A stretch of 64,000 nt of DNA from Undibacterium sp. (GTDB lineage: Bacteria; Pseudomonadota; Gammaproteobacteria; Burkholderiales; Burkholderiaceae_D): contig JAUSNO010000031.1 of NCBI GenBank assembly GCA_030645915.1, positions 49,093-113,092 on the forward strand. The letters are read 5' to 3'. The position numbers and the translations under genes are program-made. The notes under the pieces were generated by a model, which worked only from the letters and a program-made list of their open reading frames with translations, searched no databases and had not been told where the DNA came from. Of the stretch, positions 27,112 to 36,592 are shown piece by piece; position 1 is the first letter of the stretch, and every line of letters begins with the position of its first letter.

Positions 27112-27383
27112 ATTTTTGTTATCTCTGGAGCGGGTGAATGATTTAATTTACTGGCTGGCGTTGAGATCGCGTGGAGCGCCAAAAGTTCAGACGTATTTTT
27201 TCAATGTGGCGAAATACATTTCTCCCCAAATACGGCACACTTGCCGGATGAATCAAGTTTCAAGTCAATTTTGTAAAAACTGCACCACCTTGCTATCTTG
27301 TGGCCCCAAAATGGGGTTTTATATAGGTTCGTTAAACCAAGCAAAATCCCCCCTTCACCCATATTCATTAATAGGAAACAGAG

Positions 27384-27770
27384 ATGAAACGAGTCACTGG
27401 CATTGGCGGTATCTTCTTTAATTCACCTGATCCCGTTACGCTGAGGGCCTGGTACCAAGCGCATCTCGGTATCGACGTGCAGGAGTGGGGTGGCGCTGCA
27501 TTTACCTGGACAGATACGGAAGGCAAGCCGTCAGCGGGAACGACCATTTGGACCGTCGGTGACGCAACGAGCAATTCCTTCGCTCCGGGTAGCGCGCCGT
27601 TTATGGTTAACTATCGCGTCGCAGATCTTCACGCTCTGGTTCAGGTGTTGAGGGAAGAAGGCTGCAATGTGCTCGACCGGATTGATGAGTCAGAATACGG
27701 GAAGTTCGCCTGGGTCATCGATCCCGATGGAAACAAGCTTGAACTCTGGGAACCACCAGCCGGCCAATAA
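27384..27770 (+). CDS. VOC (glyoxalase/dioxygenase superfamily) protein
   Basis: The 128-aa protein contains two beta-alpha-beta-beta-beta units. The first starts at TGIGGIFFNSPDPVTLRAWYQAHLG, and the second ends in the conserved FAWVIDPDGNKLELWEP, whose Glu is a usual metal ligand. The family includes glyoxalase I, bleomycin-resistance proteins and many unassigned small enzymes, so the substrate is unknown. The AGGAAACAG ribosome binding site is clear. It is apparently monocistronic. Confidence 0.9.
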   Translation: MKRVTGIGGIFFNSPDPVTLRAWYQAHLGIDVQEWGGAAFTWTDTEGKPSAGTTIWTVGDATSNSFAPGSAPFMVNYRVADLHALVQVLREEGCNVLDRIDESEYGKFAWVIDPDGNKLELWEPPAGQ

Positions 27771-27964
27771 TGTAGTCACCTGACGGGCATACCAAGCCCT
27801 GTAAGACTGCCTCACATTCGTGGCAATGAACGCCAACCCTTGTTCCTGGCGGAGTCCATCGCTGCGCGCTATCTCACTATTGTATGCGCCAGATCAAATT
27901 GACGAGCCGCGTAGCTTGATTGTCGCCGTTACAATCAATGTGTCTTTTGCTCGTGGCATATCTC

Positions 27965-29293
27965 ATGAAAAACATCAAACTTAGTTACCTGCTGCTGATT
28001 GCCTTGCTCACTGTGCTGTGGCTTCTGGCCGATACGGTGCTGTCTGCGCCATACCAGTTCTTTGCGTTACGCACCTCGATGATGAATTACACCGGCATTA
28101 TCGCGATGGGGGTGATGAGCGTTGGGATGATGCTGGCGATCCGGCCGGTGCGGGTTGAGCCTTTTTTGGGTGGGCTCGATAAGTCGTACCGCTTGCACAA
28201 GTGGCTGGGCGTGACGGCACTGGTGATTGCCATCATTCACTGGTTGTGGGCGAAGGGCCCCAAGTGGATGGTTGGCTGGGGCTGGCTGACCAGGCCTGCG
28301 CGCACACCGGCGGCGGAGCAAACGGCGCCGCTATTGCGGTTTTTTCAAAGCCAGCGCGGTCTGGCGGAAGAGATCGGTGAATGGGCTTTTTATGTCGCGG
28401 TTGTGTTGATCGTGCTGGCTTTGCTTAAGCGTTTTCCGTACCGCTATTTTTTTAAGACGCACCGCTTGCTGGCGCTGGTATATCTGGTTTTGGTGTTTCA
28501 TTCGCTGGTGCTGATGAAGTTTGTTTACTGGGGCGAAGTGATCGGCCCGCTGATGGCGCTGCTGATGCTGGGCGGCAGCGCGGCGGCGTTTGTCTCGCTG
28601 TTTCGCAAGGTCGGGTATGGCCGTCGGGTGGTGGGCGTGATTGAGGCGCTTGATCGGCACCCCGAGAACCGGGTGCTGAAGGTGGCGGTGGCGCTCAAAG
28701 ACCGTTGGCCGGGCCATGAGGCAGGGCAGTTTGCCTTTGTCAGCTTCGATCAAAGTGAAGGACCGCATCCGTTTACGATTTCATCCGCCTGGCATGATGA
28801 TGGCAAGATGTTCTTCCTGATTAAAGGCATCGGCGATTACACCAGCAGGCTGCCTGCGATCCTGCATGTGGGCGATCTGGTTCAGGTGGAAGGGCCGTAT
28901 GGCCGGTTTTCATTTGGCGGCAGCAAGCCGCGCCAGATCTGGGTGGCCGGCGGTATCGGGATTACGCCTTTCATCGCTCGCCTGCATGCGTTGGCGAAGC
29001 AGCCGGACGGCAAGAGCGTCGATCTGTTCTACAGCACCAGCGCGCCTGATGAAGAATTCATCCGCCGGTTGACGCAAGGTGCAGAGCAGGCGCAGGTGCG
29101 ATTGCACGTGATGGTGACGGCGAACGATGGCCGTCTCACTGCCGAGCGGATTTGTCAGCTGGTGCCCGATTGGAAAGCCGCCAGTGTGTGGTTCTGCGGC
29201 CCCGTAGGGTTCGGGCAGACGCTGCATCAGGATTTTATCGCCAGGGGGCTGTCTCGGGCTGATTTTCATCAGGAGCTGTTTGCGATGCGCTGA
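27965..29293 (+). CDS. Ferric-reductase-like membrane flavoprotein (FAD/NAD(P)H oxidoreductase)
   Basis: The protein is about 442 aa from the ATG at 27965 (earlier in-frame starts at 27938 and 27920 are possible). The N-terminal half has six membrane segments with paired His residues of a ferric-reductase domain (LHKWLGV...IIHW and THRLLAL...FHSL), which would bind two b hemes. The C-terminal half is a ferredoxin-reductase-type module: an FAD-binding segment HPFTISSAW, then GGIGITPFIARLH for the NAD(P) ribose and the terminal VWFCGPVGFG. It should pass electrons from cytosolic NAD(P)H across the membrane; the acceptor is unknown. A clear terminator follows. Confidence 0.92.
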   Translation: MKNIKLSYLLLIALLTVLWLLADTVLSAPYQFFALRTSMMNYTGIIAMGVMSVGMMLAIRPVRVEPFLGGLDKSYRLHKWLGVTALVIAIIHWLWAKGPKWMVGWGWLTRPARTPAAEQTAPLLRFFQSQRGLAEEIGEWAFYVAVVLIVLALLKRFPYRYFFKTHRLLALVYLVLVFHSLVLMKFVYWGEVIGPLMALLMLGGSAAAFVSLFRKVGYGRRVVGVIEALDRHPENRVLKVAVALKDRWPGHEAGQFAFVSFDQSEGPHPFTISSAWHDDGKMFFLIKGIGDYTSRLPAILHVGDLVQVEGPYGRFSFGGSKPRQIWVAGGIGITPFIARLHALAKQPDGKSVDLFYSTSAPDEEFIRRLTQGAEQAQVRLHVMVTANDGRLTAERICQLVPDWKAASVWFCGPVGFGQTLHQDFIARGLSRADFHQELFAMR

Positions 29294-29314
29294 GCCTCAC
29301 AGCAGAATCATGGC

Positions 29315-29344
29315 AAAAACCCGGACTGGTTCCGGTTTTTTTTT
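29315..29344 (+). terminator. Rho-independent terminator after the ferric-reductase-like gene
   Basis: AAAACCCGGA pairs with TCCGGTTTT over a short loop and runs into nine T residues (to 29344), 22 bases after the stop. Confidence 0.85.
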
Positions 29345-29619
29345 GTTTCGCGCGCATCAGAAAACAGACAGCAGGCTGAGTTGATTTTTCGCATGGCGCA
29401 GTCGGCGTGGCGGATCAGACTTTTGCCGAAGTGAACGAAAGTTGACGTGTGGCTTACGGATGGCAGATCGCATTCTGCCGCATCAAAACCGGGCGAAATC
29501 ATCTTTAATGTTGCTTTTTAGATAAAACAATGAAAGAATAAAAATCCAGTTCATTGTTCACCTGATGCAGAAAATGAATTGAAAAATTTGAAAACAGGCA
29601 GGCCCGACACGCACCCACC

Positions 29620-29678
29620 ACGCAACATCCATGCGCCTTTCAGGGCAGGTAGGCTGGTAAGGCGCATGGATACTGCGT
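29620..29678. repeat. Dispersed palindrome, copy C
   Basis: Arms ACGCAACATCCATGCG (29620-29635) and CGCATGGATACTGCGT (29663-29678) match at 14 of 16 positions. The two A-C mismatches would be U-G wobbles in an RNA made from the minus strand. Confidence 0.85.
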
Positions 29679-29764
29679 GACAGCGGTGGCACCTGATCAG
29701 TGTTAGCCAGTCTTGCCTATGCAGAGCGGCCTGTTGGGTATTTTGCATACATCAGGAGAAACCA

Positions 29765-32700
29765 ATGGAAGTGCCGAGCGCAAAACACCTTTCCGCCAAA
29801 GCGTATAGCGCCACCGATTATCACGCCGAGGTGCGGTTCGGTGTGGTGATGTATGGCGGCGTGTCGCTGGCGATTTACATCAATGGCGTGGCCAGTGAAC
29901 TCTTTGAGATGGCCTGTGCCACCCCGCGACTGGGCGTGCAGTTGGCGCAGGATGGCGAGGCGGGCACGCGCGATATTTATCGCCGGCTGGCCTGGGTGAT
30001 GGGCAACCCGGAGTTGCGTGAACAGTATGCCAGGCGCATCGCGGCCGATACCGCTCTGCGCCGCAGCGGGCAAGCGGCCAGCGATGTATGGGAGGCCGCC
30101 GAAGCGGAGCGTTTTTCACAGACCAGGCTGGTGATCGATGTGATTGCCGGCACTTCGGCGGGTGGTATCAATGGCGTGTATCTGGCCAAGGCGCTGGCCA
30201 ACGGCGAAAAATTTGGCGCGTTAAAGAATCTCTGGGTCAACGAAGGCGATATCGCGCTGTTGCTCAATGACGAACGCTCTTATTTAACGACCAGGCCACC
30301 GCTGCCCAATCGCAGCAATCACCCAAGCTCGTTGCTCAACAGCGACCGCATGTATGCCAAGCTGCTGTCGGCGATGGAGGCGATGAAGCCGCTGGAAGTC
30401 AAGTTTACGCCCTATGCCAGCGATGCCTCGCCGCTGGTGGAGGAGGTCGATCTGTTCGTCACCGCGACCGATATCATCGGCGCGCCGGTGCCTTTGCGCC
30501 TGTTCGACAAGGTGGTGTACGAGCGCCGCCACAAGCAAAATTACCGCTTTAATTATCCCCATGGCGTGACCTGCGGCGGCAATGATTTTGTCGCCATCAA
30601 CAATGCGTTTCTGGCGTTTGCGTCGCGCTGTACGTCATCGTTTCCGTTTGCTTTTGAGCCGATGACGCTGGCGGCGGTAAAACGCCTGAAGGCCGATGGC
30701 GTATCGCCAGGGCTGGACAAATGGAAAGGGTTCTTTCCTAACCTGCCGCAAGATGAAGTCGCCGCAGGTGCGCACGTGCATCGCGCTTTTGGCGATGGCG
30801 GCTACCTTGACAACAAGCCTTTTTCCTATGTCGTCGAGACCTTGTCGAAGCGGTTTTCCAGCGTGCCGATTGAGCGCAAGCTGTTGTATGTGGAGCCTTC
30901 GCCGGAGAATCTTGATCCGCACGAGCGGCCCGATCCTGGCAATCCGCCCGATGCCTTAAGCAATTCTATCGCTGCGTTGTTGCGCATCCCGCAGTACGAG
31001 ACCATACGCGAAGATCTGCAAGCCGTTTTGCAGCGCAACCGCCGCATCGAGCGGGTGGAGCGCATTGTGCGCCAGGGCGAAGCCGACATCGAGCTGCATA
31101 CTGATCCGTTCAAGAATGTATTGCACGCCGGCGGCCAGATCCCGCACTGGTCTTCACTCAAGCTGAGCGACATGGCGCGTTTTTACGGGTTGGCATTTTT
31201 GCCCTACCAGCGTTTGCGCCTGGCTGCCGTGACCGACACCTTGACCGACCAACTCGGTAAGCGCTGGGGTATTGATCTCGATTCTGATAACCAGTATGCG
31301 TTGCGGGCACTGGTGCGGGTCTGGCGCGAAGAAAACTTCAACGATGAAGGGACGGACGGGCGCGAGACCATCAACGCTTTTCTCGATCAGTTTGATCTGG
31401 ATTATCGGATACGGCGTCTGGGGTTTTTACTGCGCAAGATCGACTTGCTGACGCGGCTTTTTCGCCGGCGCAGACACAGTTTTACTACCGGCGCAGCATT
31501 GAATGCAACAGGTGAGGCGCAAGGCGCATCACAGCGCAGCGAATCTGAAACCCTGATCGCCGCGCAGATCGCCGTCAAGCTGGCGCCGCGCTTCAATCCG
31601 CTTGATCCGGCGATGACCTTGCCGATGGCCGAGGCGGCACTCTCGACGCTGAACATGTTAAAGGCGGGATTCATCGAAGTGCGTATCGGGCTGCTTGAGG
31701 CGCAGCGCACACTCCAGCAGATCACCCCGGAAGAACAGGCACGCTACCAGATCCTGGGCGTGCAATTGAAGGAAGTGCTGGGCGTCATATTGGGTGAACG
31801 TTCAGCCACGGTGGCGCCTGTCGTGCTGGCTCAGGAAGATGGCGGCAATACGACAGTCCGGCTTGATGCTACTTTTGAAAAACTGGCATCTTCCTCGCGC
31901 ACCCTGCAGGAGAGTGTATTCCTGCGCGCCAGTGCCCTGTTTGATGCTGCAAAAAAAGCCGGTCGCACGGCGCTGCAAGACGAAGTCGAGGCCAGCCTGC
32001 TTCCCATGCGGGTCAAGCGTAGTGGTCGGCATCATGGTGACCGGCATCCGGATGAGCCGGACCCGGCACTCAATAGCATCTCGGTGCGCGCCTGGGTGTT
32101 GCTCGGCAAGCCGCACCTGACGCTGGTCGATGCACAAGATGCGAACTCCAAAGTAGTGGTGGAGGTGGGTGCCGTCAGTATCAGCACCGGCGACGAGCGC
32201 CATGATGCGGTCTGCAACGCCAGACTCAATGAAGATATCGGGTTTGCCCTGCGCAGTTTTCTGGGTGAATACTATGTGCGCTTTGATTCGTTCGACCAGA
32301 TCAGTTTTCCGCTGTATTACGACACCGGCACCGGCGAGCCGTCGACGGTGGAAGTGGTGCGCGTCAGTCCGCAGGACGCCACCCATCTGATCGATGAAAC
32401 CAATGACGTGCTGCACCGGCGCAAGCTGGCCGGCACCGCGCTGGCGCACTTCGGTGCCTTTCTCGACAGGCGCTGGCGGCTTAACGACATCATGTGGGGC
32501 CGGCTCGATGGCGTTGAACGCATCATCCAAGTATTGCTGCCAATGTCGGACGCTGCCACGGTGACGGTGCGCAATGAGCTCATCACGCTGGCGCACGGGC
32601 GCATCCTGCGCGAGGCGCTGGTGTCTGAAGGAAATGCCAACCTGACCGATTTGTTATGCAATGCCATGCAGGAGATGCCCGATGGCGATACCGGGCAGCG

Positions 32701-33355
32701 CCTCAAGGATTTGCTGGGTCAGCTCAAGCTAGGCGATGCGCCGGCGCGCGACCGCCTGGGCGATATTCTTCTCTCGCTGCTGAGTGAACAGGGGCTGATG
32801 GATTACGTGCGTGACAAGCGTGAAGTCGATCCTGAGCCAGATCCAAAGACCACCCTGAACAGTGCGGCGCGCGCGGTGACAATCACCGGTCGGGTGCTGG
32901 AAGGTATCAGCACCCAGCAGGGCAAGAACGCCACATTGCCGCGCTGGCTGGCGCGGATGGGGCTGCTACTGCAAGGCATTGTGGCGGTGTCGCTGCCCGG
33001 TACGTTGATGCAGCGCTGGTGGACCCACGGCGTGAAGGTAGTCTACGCATTTGAAGCGGTAGCACTGCTGTTTGCATTGAGCTTGGGCAGCGGCGACATG
33101 CGTACGCTGGTCATCACCACCATCGGCGTCACATTGGGCGTTCATCTGCTGACCTTGATCGCGGGGGATCTGATGCGCCAGAAGGCGACATGGCTGAGGA
33201 TTTCTCTGGCCGCCTTGTTGTTGGCGCTGCTGCTGACGGCTGGCGTGGGTGTTTTCGCTCTGGTGAAATTGCCGCTCAAGACGCTGATCGAATGCGCCAC
33301 ATCGGCAGAGGGCTGCGCTGAACTCATCACTGTTGAAAGTATCGTGTCGAGTTAG
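29765..33355 (+). CDS. Large membrane patatin-like phospholipase (DUF3376 type)
   Basis: The protein is 1196 aa. The patatin domain occupies about 20-355: an oxyanion glycine segment GVVMYGGVSLA, the nucleophile elbow AGTSAGG (Ser131) and the dyad Asp in DGGYLDNKP near 345. A long middle region of about 650 residues follows, as in the TIGR03607/DUF3376 patatin-related family. The last 130 residues have about four hydrophobic helices, which should anchor it in the membrane. The catalytic Ser-Asp dyad predicts lipid acyl hydrolase activity. CAGGAGAAACC before the ATG is a good ribosome binding site. An 84-aa gene and an SGNH hydrolase follow on the same strand. It is GC-richer than the neighbours on its left. 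Confidence 0.9.
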   Translation: MEVPSAKHLSAKAYSATDYHAEVRFGVVMYGGVSLAIYINGVASELFEMACATPRLGVQLAQDGEAGTRDIYRRLAWVMGNPELREQYARRIAADTALRRSGQAASDVWEAAEAERFSQTRLVIDVIAGTSAGGINGVYLAKALANGEKFGALKNLWVNEGDIALLLNDERSYLTTRPPLPNRSNHPSSLLNSDRMYAKLLSAMEAMKPLEVKFTPYASDASPLVEEVDLFVTATDIIGAPVPLRLFDKVVYERRHKQNYRFNYPHGVTCGGNDFVAINNAFLAFASRCTSSFPFAFEPMTLAAVKRLKADGVSPGLDKWKGFFPNLPQDEVAAGAHVHRAFGDGGYLDNKPFSYVVETLSKRFSSVPIERKLLYVEPSPENLDPHERPDPGNPPDALSNSIAALLRIPQYETIREDLQAVLQRNRRIERVERIVRQGEADIELHTDPFKNVLHAGGQIPHWSSLKLSDMARFYGLAFLPYQRLRLAAVTDTLTDQLGKRWGIDLDSDNQYALRALVRVWREENFNDEGTDGRETINAFLDQFDLDYRIRRLGFLLRKIDLLTRLFRRRRHSFTTGAALNATGEAQGASQRSESETLIAAQIAVKLAPRFNPLDPAMTLPMAEAALSTLNMLKAGFIEVRIGLLEAQRTLQQITPEEQARYQILGVQLKEVLGVILGERSATVAPVVLAQEDGGNTTVRLDATFEKLASSSRTLQESVFLRASALFDAAKKAGRTALQDEVEASLLPMRVKRSGRHHGDRHPDEPDPALNSISVRAWVLLGKPHLTLVDAQDANSKVVVEVGAVSISTGDERHDAVCNARLNEDIGFALRSFLGEYYVRFDSFDQISFPLYYDTGTGEPSTVEVVRVSPQDATHLIDETNDVLHRRKLAGTALAHFGAFLDRRWRLNDIMWGRLDGVERIIQVLLPMSDAATVTVRNELITLAHGRILREALVSEGNANLTDLLCNAMQEMPDGDTGQRLKDLLGQLKLGDAPARDRLGDILLSLLSEQGLMDYVRDKREVDPEPDPKTTLNSAARAVTITGRVLEGISTQQGKNATLPRWLARMGLLLQGIVAVSLPGTLMQRWWTHGVKVVYAFEAVALLFALSLGSGDMRTLVITTIGVTLGVHLLTLIAGDLMRQKATWLRISLAALLLALLLTAGVGVFALVKLPLKTLIECATSAEGCAELITVESIVSS

Positions 33356-33651
33356 TTTATCGCGCCGTGCGCGCTGGTTCATTCGCGTTCGCGTTGATTA
33401 AAAACATGCCATTGAAAAACTTTTTTGACAGCATGGTTTTGTTGTTCAAAGTTAAACTTGTTTTTTTAATAAAATGTTCTAGAGTAGTAATGCATGTTAA
33501 AAAAATATCATTTTGGTGTCGGAAGATTGCTCTTGCCGTCTGGAGTCTTTTGTATTTTTTAGCATTGCACCTAGCGCAAGCGGCCTCGTTGCATGTGGGC
33601 TTATGCAGGCGCATCCTTTCTTTTTGTGGCCCGATTAATGGAGATGTCATC

Positions 33652-33906
33652 ATGTTAAAACACGAAGATCATGTGGTTGTACTGGATAAAAAAATTACTG
33701 AGCTGAGCGATGCCTTGGCCCATCTTGGCAAAGGCACCAGCCTGCAGGAATTATTGAAAATCATCCGCTTTCCAGGCTGGACAACGCCTGCTGAATTCGC
33801 TTTTTCTGTGCTTGCGGTGGATGCCATGCGCGCCCAGGTCAAGGTGCTGGAAACCATGAGTGAGCAGTTGCTGGCTGCAGGCAAGATGGTAGGGCGCAAG
33901 GGATAG
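33652..33906 (+). CDS. 84-aa protein of unknown function between patatin and SGNH hydrolase
   Basis: The ATG at 33652 follows GGAG with a spacer of about 8 nt. The protein begins MLKHEDHVVVLDKKITELSD and is mostly helical, with KIIRFPGWTTPAEFAF in the middle. I recognise no family. The frame remains open upstream to 33367; in that stretch a start at 33490 would give a signal-peptide-like N terminus (CRKIALAVWSLLYFLALH). However, that region is AT-rich and lacks a Shine-Dalgarno, so I prefer the short form. Its position suggests a link to the patatin, but that is context only. Confidence 0.6.
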   Translation: MLKHEDHVVVLDKKITELSDALAHLGKGTSLQELLKIIRFPGWTTPAEFAFSVLAVDAMRAQVKVLETMSEQLLAAGKMVGRKG

Positions 33907-33934
33907 TCCACATCTGAAACAGCACCCGTCCAGC

Positions 33935-33993
33935 ACGCAATCCCCATGCGGCTTGCAGGCCAGAGTGGCTGCAAACCCGCATGCACATTGCGT
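33935..33993. repeat. Dispersed palindrome, copy D
   Basis: Arms ACGCAATCCCCATGCG (33935-33950) and CGCATGCACATTGCGT (33978-33993) match except for three central positions. An inner stem TTGCAG/CTGCAA and an outer stem CACC..GTC/GAC..GGTG extend the hairpin. Confidence 0.8.
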
Positions 33994-34064
33994 GAGCGAC
34001 GAGGTGCTTTTCATCGCGAGCTGAACAATGACGTTCTGTCTGCATCACTACAGGAAAACATGAA

Positions 34065-34859
34065 ATGGCGCTGAAATTTGGCTTGAGCAATTGGCAGAAA
34101 TATCAGCCGCGTAACGACGATAACGCACCGATAGTCCTGTGCTTTGGCGATTCCTGGTTTTGGTATCCGGTGCCGGGTATTGGCAGCCTGTCGAACCGGC
34201 TATTGGAGTTCGGCCGTTACCAGGCGATTGATATTGCCGCCATTGGCAAGGTGGGAATGGAAATTGCCTCGCCCGGAAAAAATGTGCTTTCCGAGCTGAC
34301 CACTTTCCTGCAATGGGAAAGCAAGACGATTGATATGATCGCCATTAGCGGCGGCGGGAATGATTTTGCCGGTGCCGATGATCTCGATCCGCTTCTGCAA
34401 CAAGGCAAGGCAGGCGATGCCATCAGCTGGTTCAAGGATCAGGAGACGGAAGCGCTTTTTGACCGGATTGCGACCGGGTATGAGCGCATCATTTACCTCA
34501 GGGATACCTTCTGCCCCACCGTGCCTATCGTCACGCATTGCTATGACTACGCTCAGCCGACTGGTAAAGGTTTCTTATGGTTCTCGCCGTGGATCAAGCC
34601 CTCGCTGGAAAAAATTGGCATGCCACCGGCGCTGCATGCAGAAGCCATCGCCTACATCATCGATCAACTGGCGACGGTACAACAATCGCTGGCCGGGCCG
34701 CTGTATCATTTTCTCGATACCAGAGGCTTGCTTGCGCTGGAAGACTGGTCGAATGAACTGCATCCTACCGGTGAAGGGTTCAACAAGATCGCCAGACCTT
34801 TTTACCCTGTTTTTGAAAAATATTTTCCGGACTGGGTACGTAAGCCGAAATGGTTTTGA
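34065..34859 (+). CDS. SGNH/GDSL-type hydrolase
   Basis: The 264-aa protein has block I LCFGDSWFW with the nucleophile Ser30 and block III GGGNDF near 100, as in SGNH esterases. Block V reads WSNELHPTGEGF: the His is present, but the position three before it, usually Asp, is Asn, so the triad may use another acid or this subfamily differs. There is no signal peptide, so it is probably cytoplasmic. It lies downstream of the patatin and an 84-aa gene, with palindrome D between. Carbohydrate-ester or lipid-ester hydrolysis is likely; the substrate is unknown. Confidence 0.85.
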   Translation: MALKFGLSNWQKYQPRNDDNAPIVLCFGDSWFWYPVPGIGSLSNRLLEFGRYQAIDIAAIGKVGMEIASPGKNVLSELTTFLQWESKTIDMIAISGGGNDFAGADDLDPLLQQGKAGDAISWFKDQETEALFDRIATGYERIIYLRDTFCPTVPIVTHCYDYAQPTGKGFLWFSPWIKPSLEKIGMPPALHAEAIAYIIDQLATVQQSLAGPLYHFLDTRGLLALEDWSNELHPTGEGFNKIARPFYPVFEKYFPDWVRKPKWF

Positions 34860-35067
34860 AGGCATCAGTCCCCCATCCTGCATGACTGAACAGCGGGCGA
34901 ACGCTTGCGCTATCGTTTCAGACGACCTCCGGTGAGCTGAGGCTATTTTGGCAAATGCGCTTGCCGCCATACACATAGACAGTTGAAATTACATGAAAAC
35001 CGGATGGTAATCCTATGTGCTCGGTTATACTCTAGGCCTTCCGATTTATCGCCTTTTGAAAGAAATT

Positions 35068-35409
35068 ATGTCCACATTACCTGCTTGCCCTGTCTGCGCC
35101 ATGGAGAATACCTATCCTGATGGCGAAAACTATGTTTGTGCCGATTGTGGTCATGAATGGCCCATGGTCGCAGCAGAATCTGGCAGCGACAGCGATGACA
35201 GGATCGTCAAGGATTCTAACGGCAACGTCTTATCTGATGGCGACGCTGTAGTATTGATCAAGGATCTGAAAGTCAAGGGATCGTCGATTACGCTCAAAAT
35301 GGGTTCCAAGGTCAAGAGTATCCGTCTGGTCGGTGGTGATCATGAAGTCGATTGCAAAATGGATGCCGGTAGTTTTATGCTCAAGGCTTGTTTCCTGAAG
35401 AAAGTGTAA
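35068..35409 (+). CDS. phnA: PhnA/YjdM family zinc-ribbon protein
   Basis: The protein is 113 aa from the ATG at 35068. The N-terminal zinc ribbon ACPVCAMENTYPD...YVCADCGHEW (CxxC...CxxC) is followed by the PhnA domain, VKDSNGNVLSDGDAVVLIKD (read from about 46). E. coli PhnA/YjdM was named for linkage to phosphonate genes but is not a C-P lyase subunit; its biochemical role is unclear. It is not clustered with other phn genes here, although a phnM/DUF1045 pair lies 2-4 kb away. Confidence 0.92.
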   Translation: MSTLPACPVCAMENTYPDGENYVCADCGHEWPMVAAESGSDSDDRIVKDSNGNVLSDGDAVVLIKDLKVKGSSITLKMGSKVKSIRLVGGDHEVDCKMDAGSFMLKACFLKKV

Positions 35410-35469
35410 TTTTTAGTGTGCTTGTGCTATCAGATCAATGCATTACTGCATCACAGCGGCAAAAATTGA

Positions 35470-35568
35470 ATGAAAAAATGGTTCGTCGCGTTATTTACTC
35501 TCGCACTTGCGCTGCCACAAATGGCAGCGCGTAGCTGGATTTATAATACATCTGGTCATTTTTTTTGA
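35470..35568 (+). CDS. Possible 32-aa signal-peptide-like micropeptide
   Basis: A short frame, MKKWFVALFTLALALPQMA followed by RSWIYNTSGHFF and a stop, looks like a signal peptide (positive start, hydrophobic core, small residues). It may be a small exported peptide or the leftover N terminus of a decayed exported-protein gene. The ribosome binding site is weak. The frame ends 13 bases before the deacetylase gene, so it might also serve as a leader. Confidence 0.3.
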   Translation: MKKWFVALFTLALALPQMAARSWIYNTSGHFF

Positions 35569-35581
35569 GGGAGAGTGATTC

Positions 35582-36508
35582 TTGTTAGCCGCTTACATTA
35601 CCCATACTGATTGTCTCAAGCATGAGATGGGCGAAGGGCATCCGGAATGCCCCGAACGTCTTGGCGCAATCAATGATCAGCTGCTGATCACCGGTTTGCT
35701 CAATTATATGCAGACTTATGACGCGCCTTTGGCCACTGCAGAGCAATTGCAGCAAGCGCACTCGTCGCTGTATGTGCGTGACGTGGCGGCACATCGGCCG
35801 GATTCCGGCTATGTACAGGTTGACCCTGATACCCGGATGAACCCCCATACCAATCAGGCTGCAACGCGTGCGGCGGGCGCAGCCGTGCTGGCGACAGATT
35901 TGGTGATGCGTAAAGAAGCGGCGGTGGCATTTTGCAATATCCGCCCACCCGGACATCATGCCGAGTGGGGCGCAGCCGGGGGGTTTTGCTTCTTCAATAA
36001 TGTGGCAGTGGGCATACGCCATGCCTTGAACGTGCATGGGCTGGAGCGTGTCGCCTTAATCGACTTTGATGTGCATCATGGCAATGGCAGTGAGAATATT
36101 TTTTGCGAAGACACACGCGTGCTGATGTGCTCGACTTTTGAAGAAGGCGTCTACCCATTCTTGGGTGCCGTGCCTTTGGGGCCGAACATGGTCAATGTGG
36201 GTTTGCCTAGTCGCTCCGGTAGCGCGGCATTTCGCGCTTCAGTGACGGATGCATGGTTGCCGGCGCTGGAAAAATTCAGGCCGCAAATGATTTTCATCTC
36301 GGCCGGATTTGATGGCCACCGTGAGGATGATATGGGCAATCTGGGCTTGGTGGAAGACGACTATGCCTGGGTCACCAAACAAATCGTCAACGTGGCGCAA
36401 ACCCATGCCCAGGGGCGCATCGTCTCTTGCCTGGAAGGCGGCTATGTCTTGTCACCCCTGGCGCGCAGTGTCGCGGCGCATGTCAAGGTGTTGATCGGTG
36501 CTGATTGA
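35582..36508 (+). CDS. Histone deacetylase/acetoin-utilisation family deacetylase
   Basis: The 308-aa protein uses a TTG start 7 bases after GAGGGAGAG; no upstream ATG fits. Family hallmarks are HPECPERLGAI near 20, RPPGHHAEW near 121 (catalytic His pair), IDFDVHHGNG near 160 (zinc Asp and His), and ISAGFDGHRED near 240 (second zinc Asp). Such class II-like bacterial HDAC homologues remove acetyl groups from acetylpolyamines or other small amides. The natural substrate is not predictable. It is convergent with the type VI FHA-like gene. Confidence 0.93.
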   Translation: MLAAYITHTDCLKHEMGEGHPECPERLGAINDQLLITGLLNYMQTYDAPLATAEQLQQAHSSLYVRDVAAHRPDSGYVQVDPDTRMNPHTNQAATRAAGAAVLATDLVMRKEAAVAFCNIRPPGHHAEWGAAGGFCFFNNVAVGIRHALNVHGLERVALIDFDVHHGNGSENIFCEDTRVLMCSTFEEGVYPFLGAVPLGPNMVNVGLPSRSGSAAFRASVTDAWLPALEKFRPQMIFISAGFDGHREDDMGNLGLVEDDYAWVTKQIVNVAQTHAQGRIVSCLEGGYVLSPLARSVAAHVKVLIGAD

Positions 36509-36549
36509 ATACTGACTGAGCGCCGACTAAGCACCGATTGACGCTCAAG

Positions 36550-36575
36550 CGCCGCTCCCTTGCAAAGTAGCGGCG
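36550..36575. terminator. Hairpin between convergent genes
   Basis: CGCCGCT (36550-36556) pairs with AGCGGCG (36569-36575) between the deacetylase stop and the stop of the following minus-strand gene. There is no immediate T run. Confidence 0.4.
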
Positions 36576-36592
36576 ATGTCGACGGCCAGTTT

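Larger units (their letters stand above)
29294..29764. other. Intergenic region with terminator and palindrome copy C
   Basis: It holds the terminator of the ferric-reductase-like gene, dispersed palindrome copy C (29620-29678) and the ribosome binding site CAGGAG of the patatin gene. No further gene was recognised. Confidence 0.6.

Noticed and set aside
27112..27383. CCCCAAAATGGGG followed by TTTT as a terminator
   Set aside because: It lies between two divergent gene starts, where no transcript needs to end, and the stem is only 4-5 bp.
33367..33651. N-terminal extension of the 84-aa protein with a signal-like segment
   Set aside because: The frame is open but AT-rich, with no ribosome binding site; the ATG at 33652 has GGAG at proper spacing.
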